NCBI RefSeq assembly: GCF_019049285.1
Contig: NZ_JAGMUL010000121.1
Coordinates: 1 to 64,000, forward strand
Origin: Streptomyces sp. AC550_RSS872
GTDB taxonomy: Bacteria; Actinomycetota; Actinomycetes; Streptomycetales; Streptomycetaceae
Length of the DNA stretch: 64,000 nt
Direction: 5' to 3'
Shown here: piece after piece, positions 8,580 to 15,483 of the stretch
How positions within the stretch are numbered: the first letter of the stretch is position 1
Layout of the letters: every line of letters starts with the position of its first letter
Notes under the pieces: generated by a model
Seen by the model: only the letters and a program-made list of their open reading frames with translations
Databases searched by the model: none
Told to the model about the DNA's origin: nothing
Translations under genes and position numbers: made by a program

Positions 8580-9523
8580 AGAGCATCTGATCAGCGTTCA
8601 CGCTGATGCGAGTGGGATGTCCGTTTCGATTCGCCAGGTTGGTACGGATTCCCCGGTCAACTCGCGGGACATTTTGTTAGCCATCGCCCAGTGGATCATC
8701 GTCCGGGATCTCTGCGGGAGGGCTTCGTAGTCCCGCGCCAGGCGGCGGTGCTGCATCAGCCAGCCGAAGGTCCGCTCGATCACCCACCGCTTTGGCAGCG
8801 GCTCGAACCCCTTCGTCCGCGGTCGCTGCACCACCTCGACGTCGATGCCCAATCGGGCGCCGTGGTTGAAGATGCTGTTCTGGTAACCGCCGTCGGCCCA
8901 GACCTTGGTGACGCTGGGATGTGCCGCGGCCAGGTCGTCGAGCAGGAGCTTGCCGCCGGTGGTGTCGTGGACGTTCGCAGCGGTGACGAGGACGGCCAGC
9001 ACCAGACCCAGCGTGTCCGTGATCAAGTGCCGCTTACGTCCTTTGATCTTCTTGCCGGTGTCGATGCCCTGACTGCTCTCGGCGACGTTTGCCGAGGTCT
9101 TCACGCTCTGCGCGTCGACCACGGCCGCCGTGGGCTCTGCACGGCGGCCATGTAATCGGCGGGTCTTGTCGCGTAACAGGTCGTGGACCTGCTGGGTGGT
9201 GCCGTCGGCTTCCCACTTCGCGTAGTAGTCGTAGACGGTCTTGTGTGGAGGGAAGTCGTGCGGCAGGTACTCCCACGGGATGCCGGTGCGGTTGACATAG
9301 AAGATCGCGTTGACGATCTCTCGCAGGTCGTGCACCCGGGCCGCTGTGCCGGGGCCGGTCCGTCTCGCCCGCCAGGCGTTGAGGACCGGTTCGATCAAGG
9401 CCCAGCGGGCCTCGGACACGTCACTGCGGTACGGGCGACGAACACTCACGCCTGATCCAACGACCGCCAACGACGGCAGTCACAAAAACATCCCAGAACA
9501 CCAACTACCTAGATCAGATGCTC
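8580..9523 (-). mobile_element. IS5-family insertion sequence, apparently complete
   Basis: Perfect 13-bp terminal inverted repeats, AGAGCATCTGATC at 8580-8592 and GATCAGATGCTCT at 9512-9524, bound one transposase gene on the minus strand. Length about 0.94 kb, the usual size for this group. I could not define a target duplication with certainty (left flank TTAAG, right flank AGCC). The right end supplies part of the stop codon of the neighbouring regulator gene. Confidence 0.8.
8598..9449 (-). CDS. IS5-family transposase
   Basis: A 283-residue DDE transposase from GTG 9449 (VSVRRPYRSDVSEARWALIE); a longer form from 9470 is also open. Conserved blocks are NAIFYVNRTGIPWEYLPHDF, then VVDAQSVKTSANV (first Asp) with GKKIKGRKRHLITDTLGL, then VWADGGYQNS (second Asp), then WVIERTFGWLMQHRRLARDY (Glu of the DDE triad with the following R and K/R-Y pattern). 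No frameshift, so it is probably active. It is the only IS5 copy in the window with both ends and an uninterrupted gene clearly visible. Confidence 0.93.
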   Translation of the reverse strand: MSVRRPYRSDVSEARWALIEPVLNAWRARRTGPGTAARVHDLREIVNAIFYVNRTGIPWEYLPHDFPPHKTVYDYYAKWEADGTTQQVHDLLRDKTRRLHGRRAEPTAAVVDAQSVKTSANVAESSQGIDTGKKIKGRKRHLITDTLGLVLAVLVTAANVHDTTGGKLLLDDLAAAHPSVTKVWADGGYQNSIFNHGARLGIDVEVVQRPRTKGFEPLPKRWVIERTFGWLMQHRRLARDYEALPQRSRTMIHWAMANKMSRELTGESVPTWRIETDIPLASA

Positions 9524-10152
9524 TAGCCGTCAGACTCTGCGGACTGCGCCTCGGCCTCAGGTGCATCCGCCGGTTTTGAGGTGGGAGCGGTGTAGAAGAC
9601 GGACCTTCCTTGCTTGGTGCGCTCCGCCTGGGCCTTGGCCACGAGCCCCTCAAGGGTGACCCGCACGACCTTGGTCGTGATCCGGCGCTCGGGGTGGGCC
9701 TGGCCGAGAGCTGCAGAAATCTCCGCGGCCGAACGTGGTTCCTTCAGTTCCAGGAGATGGCGGCGAATGAGCTCGACCAGCGTGGGCTGGGTTTCCTTTG
9801 CGGCATCCGCCGGCTTGACCGCGGGCTTCGTGGGTGCTGTCTTCTCCGGTGCGGTGGTGGACTTCTGGGCCCTCTTCCCGCCGCGCGCGGCGCCGGTCTT
9901 CCGCCGGGGGGAGGGTACTGCGGTGCTCTTGGCTTCTGCCATGGACTGGGCCGGTGCTGCGGTGACGCCGAGCGCCTGCTGCACGTTCAGCAGCACGGTG
10001 TGATCGTGCTGCACCGCGGCAAGCTGCTCTTGCAAGGACGCGATCTCTGCGCTGATGCGTTCCTGCTCTTTCACATTGCGTTCGAGGTCATTGGCCACCT
10101 GGGCGATGTACTGCGATGTCAGTTCAGTGGCGGGAGCTGTTGTCTCGGGCAC
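9523..10152 (-). CDS. Streptomyces regulatory protein, coiled coil plus winged helix
   Basis: A 209-residue protein chosen from GTG 10152, preceded by GGAAGGG nine bases upstream; the frame is open to 10200. Residues 5-60 form a coiled coil (VANDLERNVKEQERISAEIA, SLQEQLAAVQHDH). A Lys/Ala/Pro-rich linker resembling a histone tail follows (about 75-125). The C-terminal 75 residues look like a winged helix (TLVELIRRHLLELKEPRSAA, RRITTKVVRVTLEGLVAKAQ). Such proteins are common in Streptomyces and usually annotated as regulatory, with no defined target. The TAG stop (9523-9525) sits on the inverted repeat of the adjacent IS5 element, so the last residues may not be the original ones. Confidence 0.75.
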   Translation of the reverse strand: MPETTAPATELTSQYIAQVANDLERNVKEQERISAEIASLQEQLAAVQHDHTVLLNVQQALGVTAAPAQSMAEAKSTAVPSPRRKTGAARGGKRAQKSTTAPEKTAPTKPAVKPADAAKETQPTLVELIRRHLLELKEPRSAAEISAALGQAHPERRITTKVVRVTLEGLVAKAQAERTKQGRSVFYTAPTSKPADAPEAEAQSAESDG

Positions 10153-10468
10153 GGGGGCTGTCCCTTCCTCGGGAATGAACGTCCTGCGGGGGTGTGCCAC
10201 ATGTACGTGACGTCCCTCCTGGGCGAGATATCAACGGCCTGGCAGAGGCGCCGCCAGTACCGCAAGTTACCTCGGCGTACAGATGGTACGGACAAACAGT
10301 ACTGGTTGTTCCTGCCAGGTGAAGTTCTCTCACTCTTGAGACAGTCGCACTATTCTTATGCCCCGGGCCGCCAGGTACGACGGAAGGTGGCAGTGCCTGC
10401 GGCAGGGCAGTTGCCAGAACACCCCGCCGGTCTCCCGGTTTTGCCGCCATGACCCAGTGTGCATGTGC
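10153..10468. other. intergenic, probable promoter region of the regulator
   Basis: Relatively A+T-rich for this window (for example 10245-10360, with TACAGATGGTACGGACAAAC). It lies directly upstream of the coiled-coil regulator gene and therefore likely holds its promoter. No open frame with a recognisable product was found. Confidence 0.35.
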
Positions 10469-10690
10469 TCACCAGCCGGTCGAGCAGTTCTCCGGACTGC
10501 TGCGGGGGTATCGCTCCCCCTTCCGGAGCAGACGGGAGATGCGGGATTCGAAGGCGGGTATCTCTTCCGCGGGCAGGGCCGACAGATGGTCGACGACGGC
10601 GACGTCGAGCGGCTTGTCACTGCCCGTGGCGGCGGCGAGTGTGCGCCAGAACGCTTCGGTTTCCACGGCGGGCAGTCCACCAGGGCGCAA
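10469..10690 (-). pseudogene. DUF4240-like fragment
   Basis: The frame reads VETEAFWRTLAAATGSD followed by AVVDHLSALPAEEIPAFESR. This matches the opening of DUF4240 proteins (a WGR-type/SMI-like family of unknown function), which normally run 150-200 residues. After about 60 residues the similarity stops (ERYPRSSPENC), so the rest of the gene is lost. Confidence 0.5.
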
Positions 10691-10882
10691 CGACAGCCTC
10701 CTCCGCACGGGCGCGGAGCTTGAAGCTCAAACTGAGAGCCGAGAGCGCGTGCAAGTGAGTTTCGACGGCACTTCGTGATCGGCCGGCGGAGGAATGTCGG
10801 CCAGTCATGGGCAGTACCAAAGCTCCGCCCGGTCTGCTCGCCCGGCGCGTTGATCATCCTCGTTGCGGCCGTCAGCAGGCCT

Positions 10883-11191
10883 TCATGCCCTGGAACCTGG
10901 ACGCCGAATGGGGGTCGATTGGAGGTCCACGACCGTCCGCCATGAAAGGGCAGGCACCAACTGTCCGGCGCGTTGCTCCAGGCGAACTTGCAACTTGCGG
11001 TAGATCTTGTCGTCGGAATCGCCGCAAAAGCCCTTCGCCCAGGCCTTGTCGCCACCTATACCGGCCCTGACATAGCAACTGTTGGCGGATGCCGGAGACG
11101 CGGTCGCCAAGCCCAGTCCGGCCGTTGACAGCAGGACGGCAGCAGACACCAGACAGCAGGCGGCGCGAGCCCTGGCCGACGAAGCGGGCAC
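10883..11191 (-). CDS. small secreted hypothetical protein
   Basis: A 102-residue frame from GTG 11191 (longer from 11254). A clear Sec signal (ACCLVSAAVLLSTAGLGLAT, cleavage around ASPASA) is followed by a short mature part with two Cys in SCYVRAGIGGDKAWAKGFCG. After about 30 mature residues the composition changes, so the 3' end may have been replaced. Its 5' side is joined to an IstB-like fragment in the same frame. Family not recognised. Confidence 0.45.
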   Translation of the reverse strand: MPASSARARAACCLVSAAVLLSTAGLGLATASPASANSCYVRAGIGGDKAWAKGFCGDSDDKIYRKLQVRLEQRAGQLVPALSWRTVVDLQSTPIRRPGSRA

Positions 11192-11254
11192 GCCCGGAGC
11201 AGATACCCGCGCTCTCCAGACGTTCGCCCGGCTACACCACTCGGCGGACGTCAT

Positions 11255-11350
11255 CTCCGTGTCGTACCGCTCATCGCGGGCTCGGGTTTCGGCGAGGCGG
11301 AAGGAGTCGGTGCCGGTCTCGACGATGTTCCTGCCGTAACTCGGGTTGAA
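11255..11350 (-). pseudogene. istB-like C-terminal scrap
   Basis: The minus strand reads RNIVETGTDSFRLAETRA, close to the istB tail found at 5451-5540 (HIVETGTQSYRFAQT). Only about 30 residues remain, in frame with the small secreted gene downstream. It marks another former IS21-type insertion. Confidence 0.4.
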
Positions 11351-11586
11351 CTCGCGGAGTCCGGCGGTCTGATCGCGTCATCACCCATGGTCATGAGTCG
11401 AAGCACGATAGATGTCGCACTGGCACGCTTGCACACTTATTGTCACCGGAAGCACGAGCTGTGTTCCGGAGCGCCCTCCGTCCGGCCTTCTGATTCAGCA
11501 AACCTCGCACCCCTAGGTCGTGTCCCTGACCTGTTTCCGGGTGGTTCCCGATGGTGTCAGGGTCGACCAATTGGTGAGCTGTTCCC

Positions 11587-12825
11587 ATGAGTCATCAGAA
11601 GTCGTCTCAACGTCTGTCCGTCGCCGTCGTTGTCGCCGTTGGCCTGGGAACACTCGCCGCTGCCGCCGCACCGGCAGGCCCGCCCCACCGACCTGCGCCC
11701 CGATTACACCCGACGCACCAGGCCCCACACGCGCCGACTCAGGCCGTCCTGAACGAGATCGTCGCGCAGGGCACCCCCGGTGTCATCGTCCAGGTGCGAG
11801 ACGCGTACGGGGTGTGGAACGGCCGGGCCGGTGCCGGGGACACGGCCTCCGGGCGGCCGCGGAGCGCTCATGAGAGGTTCCGTATCGCCAGCGTGACCAA
11901 GACCTTCACCGCCGTAGTGCTGCTCAAGCTGGAAGCCGAGGGGAAGCTGTCGTTGGACGACAGCGTGGCGCACTGGCTGCCCGGGGTGGTGCGCGGCAAG
12001 GGCTACAGGCCAGAGAACATCACCCTGCGGCATCTGCTCAATCACACGAGCGGCATCTTCGACTACAACATGGACCAGGGCTTCCGCGCCCGCTATGCGG
12101 GGGACGAGTTCGAGCGGAACCGCCACGTCAGGTGGTCCCCGCGAGAGCTGGTGGACATCGCGCTCGCCCACCCGCCCAAGTTCCAGCCCGAACAGGGCAG
12201 TAGGCCCGGCAAGCCCGGACGGTGGGACTATTCCGACACCAACTACATCCTCGCCGGCATGGTCATTGAACGGGCCACCGGCCGTACCTACGGGCAAGCC
12301 GTCGAGCGCCTCGTCATCAACCCGCTCGGCCTGCTTGGCACGAGCGTGCCTGGCCTCTCGCCCGAACTGCCCTCACCGCACGCAACGCACTACTCCACCC
12401 TGTTTGAGGACGGGCCACAGGCCCGGGTGCGCGACGTCACCGAGTTCAGCCCCACCGTGGCCTTCTCCGCCGGGCAGATGATCTCGACCACCGGAGACGT
12501 GAACACCTTCCTCTCCGAGCTGCTGGCCGGTGAGCTGCTGCAGCCCGTCCAGCAACGGCAGCTGCTGGACGCGGTCCCCGTCGACGGGGACAAGGGGCAC
12601 GGCGGTCCGAGCGACGTCTACGGCCTCGGCATAAGGCGTTTTCAGCTCAAGGAGGGCTGCTGGGCGTGGGGCCACGGTGGCATGATCCCCGGGTCCGCGA
12701 CCCGGACACTCGCCACAGCGGACGGCCGGCACATCATGACCATCAACCGCAACGGTGACTGGGGCGAGCAGCGACTGGAGGACGCAGCCGTCGAGGCTGA
12801 GTTCTGTGACGGTGACGCTCGCTGA
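11587..12825 (+). CDS. secreted serine hydrolase, beta-lactamase/D,D-carboxypeptidase family
   Basis: A 412-residue exported enzyme of the class C beta-lactamase / D-alanyl-D-alanine carboxypeptidase family. An Ala-rich Sec signal peptide (VAVVVAVGLGTLAAAAAPAG) and a His/Pro-rich linker come first. The catalytic SxxK is in FRIASVTKTFTA, the Tyr-x-Asn-like motif in WDYSDTNYILAGMVIERATG, and the third motif is HGGMIPGSATR. Length and motif spacing are normal for the family. Whether it acts on peptidoglycan, esters or beta-lactams cannot be told. It has no cotranscribed neighbour. Confidence 0.88.
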   Translation: MSHQKSSQRLSVAVVVAVGLGTLAAAAAPAGPPHRPAPRLHPTHQAPHAPTQAVLNEIVAQGTPGVIVQVRDAYGVWNGRAGAGDTASGRPRSAHERFRIASVTKTFTAVVLLKLEAEGKLSLDDSVAHWLPGVVRGKGYRPENITLRHLLNHTSGIFDYNMDQGFRARYAGDEFERNRHVRWSPRELVDIALAHPPKFQPEQGSRPGKPGRWDYSDTNYILAGMVIERATGRTYGQAVERLVINPLGLLGTSVPGLSPELPSPHATHYSTLFEDGPQARVRDVTEFSPTVAFSAGQMISTTGDVNTFLSELLAGELLQPVQQRQLLDAVPVDGDKGHGGPSDVYGLGIRRFQLKEGCWAWGHGGMIPGSATRTLATADGRHIMTINRNGDWGEQRLEDAAVEAEFCDGDAR

Positions 12826-12940
12826 CACGCCTGCGCAGTCGGTGACAAGTAGCGTGCCGATTCGGTGACAGCTGCCGTGCCTTGTGGTTCCAGATCCGCA
12901 CGTCGGCGGCTGTCGGTGGTGACATCTACTGCGCTTCGGC

Positions 12941-13477
12941 TCAGGTCAGACCGGTGGGCGGCAGACAGCCGTCGAGCAGGTGGGGTCGGGACTGGATCTT
13001 CTTCAGCTTCCACTTGATCACGCGGGTGAGGTGCGGGAGGTCGGCGGCGGCGAAGTCGGCCAGCTCCTTCACCGGATGCACGTTCAGGTTGTCCCGCCAG
13101 GAGAACGCCTTCGGCTCGCCCCGGAGCCCGTGCCGGATGTGCAGCTTGAAGAAGAACCGGGAGCGGCGGTCCGGCGCGGTAGCAGCCACGCCGGCGATGT
13201 TGACCCGTCCCCGGTTGCGGCCGCGTACCCGCACCACCGGCCGGGCTCCGCGCGGTGTTCAGGTGTGTCCCTTCGGCGGCCTCAACCCCTGGCCTGCCTC
13301 GTCCTCGAAGCAGATGTGGGCGCCCAGATCCGCCGCAGTCCTTCTACCTGCGACCACACTTCGGCCTTCCACATCTCGATCGCCTCGTCGTCGCGCTCGA
13401 TCGCCCGCCGCAGGTGACGCTCCGCGACCGCTTCCCAAGATCTGTGCCAGAGCCCACTTCTCATCGACATCACTCAT
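12941..13477 (-). pseudogene. IS630-family transposase remnant
   Basis: The fragment reads CFEDEAGQGLRPPKGHT, then after a shift VVRVRGRNRGRVNIAGVAAT, FSWRD, NLNVHPVKELADFAAADLPH and LTRVIKWKLKKIQSRPHLLD with GCLPPTGLT. These are the DDE-domain middle and C-terminal end of IS630 transposases. The N-terminal helix-turn-helix part and a block between FSWRD and NLNVH (including a catalytic Asp region) are missing. Frameshifts and deletion make it inactive. Confidence 0.75.
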
Positions 13478-13662
13478 GCAGGCAGTCGACAGGTGATCCC
13501 CCGAAGCCGCATCGAAACGACGTCCCGGAGAGTGACACGGCCAACGGCCTCCGGGGCGGCGGCACGGCGGATTCGGTTCGCGAAAGGTCTGGGTACGGGG
13601 CGCTCGTCTGCCCGCGGGGCGCGGGCAGGGGAGGAGGTCAGTATCGGGGCTGTGAGCTTGGT

Positions 13663-13700
13663 GGGCTTCTCGAAACCCGAGTGTGGGTTACGAGAAGCCC
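13663..13700 (-). terminator. strong hairpin terminator after esterase gene
   Basis: GGGCTTCTCG pairs with CGAGAAGCCC, and the inner AACCC pairs with GGGTT around GAGTGT. It lies about 20 bases beyond the stop of the minus-strand esterase gene at 13722 and would close that transcript. Confidence 0.8.
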
Positions 13701-13721
13701 TCTCAGCCCTGGGCGGTGGTG

Positions 13722-15068
13722 TCAGCCGAGGCGCCACTGCTGGTTGCTGCCGCCGTTGCAGTCCCACAGTGCGACCGCTGCGCCGTTGGCGGTGGAGGCA
13801 CCGGTCACATCCAGGCACAGGCCTGACTGGACGCTGGTGATGCTGCCGTTGGAGTTGACGTTCCATTGCTGGTTGGTGCCGCCGTTGCAGTCCCACAGCA
13901 CGACCTTGGCGCCGGCCGCGGTGCCGGCTGCGTCGAGGCACTTCGCACCGCCGTAGACGGTGAGCTGCTTGGTCGACGTGCTGGTCCAGGTCTGGTTCGT
14001 CTGGCCGTTGCAGTCCCAGATCTGCGTCTGGGTGCCATTGGTCTGCGAAAAGCCGGGCACGTCCAGGCACTTGCCCGAACCGCTGGCGCGGATCGGACCT
14101 GTGGTGGTCCCGCCGGAGCCGTCGAGTCCGAAGAAGGCGATGGCCCGGGCCGCCATACCGCTGGCGGGCAGGCTGTGCCCGACACCCTGGAAGCTGTTCG
14201 CCTCGACCGGTGCCTGCGCGCCGGTGGAGCCGTAGCGGGTGCGGGTCCAGTTGGACTGCGGGGAGTCGGTGAAGACCGGGGTCTGGCTCACCCCGAGCAC
14301 ATTGGTCCACTGCTTGATCTCTTCACCGAAGTTCACGTAGTCCAGCGCTTCGTCCTCGGTGCCGTGCCACAGCTGCATGCGCGGCCGGGGGCCGGTGTAC
14401 CCCGGGTAGGCGCCCCGGACGAGGTCGCCCCACTCCTGCGGGGTCTTGGTGATCTGGCCGGTGGAGCAGGCGCTGTTCCAGCCGGAGCCGTCGGTGGTGG
14501 CGAAGCAGCCGAACGGCACGCCCATGAACGCCGCACCGGCCTTGAACAGGTCGGGGTATGCGCCGAGCATGACATTGGTCGTCATCGCGCCGGACGAGGC
14601 GCCGGTGACGTAGACCCGGTCGGCGTCGGCGTTCAGGTTCTGCACGGTGTATCGGACCATCGAGGCGATGCTCGTGGGGTCACTGCCCCCGTCGTGCTTG
14701 AGCGCCTGGGGCGAAGAGACGTCGAAGCACTGCCCGCTGACGTTCGCGTCCGGGTAGACGACGATGAACCCGTGCTGGTCGGCCAGGCGGGCGAACTCCG
14801 TGTTGGAGTAGAAGGTGGGCCCCGTGCCGGTGCAGTAGTGCAATGCCACCACCACCGCCGGGCGTGCCGGAGCGTTGTCGGGCTTGTAGACGTACATCCG
14901 CAGGTTTCCGGGATTGCTGCCGAAGTTGGTCACTTCGGTCAGTGACGCGGCTTTCGCGGTGGTGGCCGAGGCGCCGGTCAGCACGAGCGCCGCGATCAGC
15001 GGCGCGATCCCCGCCAGCAGGGCTACCAGTACATCTCTGACGCTTCTCTTCTTGGACTTCCGGGACAC
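13722..15068 (-). CDS. secreted CE1-type esterase (PHB-depolymerase-like) with CBM13
   Basis: A 448-residue exported esterase. A long signal peptide (VLVALLAGIAPLIAALVLTG, cleavage near TTAKA) is followed by an alpha/beta-hydrolase domain to about residue 320, with nucleophile Ser in VYVTGASSGAMTTNVMLGA and catalytic His in GVGHSLP. The last 120 residues form a ricin-type CBM13 with three QxW repeats (QTW, QQW, QQW), each in the CLDVPG...WDCNG context. The enzyme part is the esterase_PHB / acetyl-xylan or feruloyl esterase type (CAZy CE1), and CBM13 suggests xylan binding. It is divergent from a glycoside-hydrolase-like gene with two LacI-type operators between them. Confidence 0.88.
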   Translation of the reverse strand: MSRKSKKRSVRDVLVALLAGIAPLIAALVLTGASATTAKAASLTEVTNFGSNPGNLRMYVYKPDNAPARPAVVVALHYCTGTGPTFYSNTEFARLADQHGFIVVYPDANVSGQCFDVSSPQALKHDGGSDPTSIASMVRYTVQNLNADADRVYVTGASSGAMTTNVMLGAYPDLFKAGAAFMGVPFGCFATTDGSGWNSACSTGQITKTPQEWGDLVRGAYPGYTGPRPRMQLWHGTEDEALDYVNFGEEIKQWTNVLGVSQTPVFTDSPQSNWTRTRYGSTGAQAPVEANSFQGVGHSLPASGMAARAIAFFGLDGSGGTTTGPIRASGSGKCLDVPGFSQTNGTQTQIWDCNGQTNQTWTSTSTKQLTVYGGAKCLDAAGTAAGAKVVLWDCNGGTNQQWNVNSNGSITSVQSGLCLDVTGASTANGAAVALWDCNGGSNQQWRLG

Positions 15069-15248
15069 GACGCTGTCCTTTCTGGAATCCGGCGCGGCTG
15101 GGGCGATGCTCCCGGTCGGCCCGCCGAACCGGAGTGGCAGGCACGGTGGTTGCTGTGGTCAAGGTCGTACGACGTCTTCGCAGAATGTTTCGGGACCGCT
15201 TGCACCCCGGGAAGCACACCTCAAGAGGAGGGAGTGACACCGGTTGGT

Positions 15249-15258
15249 GAAGCGCTTC
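15249..15258. promoter_or_regulatory. LacI-family operator copy 1
   Basis: Perfect palindrome GAAGCGCTTC in the context GGTGAAGCGCTTCGACGC. It has the shape expected for a LacI/GalR regulator with the central CG step. It lies between the divergent esterase and glycoside-hydrolase-like genes. Confidence 0.7.
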
Positions 15259-15368
15259 GACGCTCCCATCGCCCCGGATGTGGTGTCAATGCCTGGAGAG
15301 AAGCAGGCTGCGCTGCCGTCATTCCTCTTGTTTCGCCAGGGAATTCTCATTAACTTGAATCATCATGT

Positions 15369-15378
15369 GAAGCGCTTC
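15369..15378. promoter_or_regulatory. LacI-family operator copy 2
   Basis: Second GAAGCGCTTC with the same surroundings (GTGAAGCGCTTCGACAC), exactly 120 bases from the first copy. Identity over GTGAAGCGCTTCGAC in both copies argues for a real binding site. Copy 1 is nearer the esterase, copy 2 nearer the + strand gene. Confidence 0.7.
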
Positions 15379-15483
15379 GACACGCCAGCTAGGGGCTACC
15401 GCCATGTGATGACGTACGACACCGCGCAATCGCCCGCCAGGGGTCCGGCGGGCGGGACCCATACCTCTCCTCGAGGACCTCGC

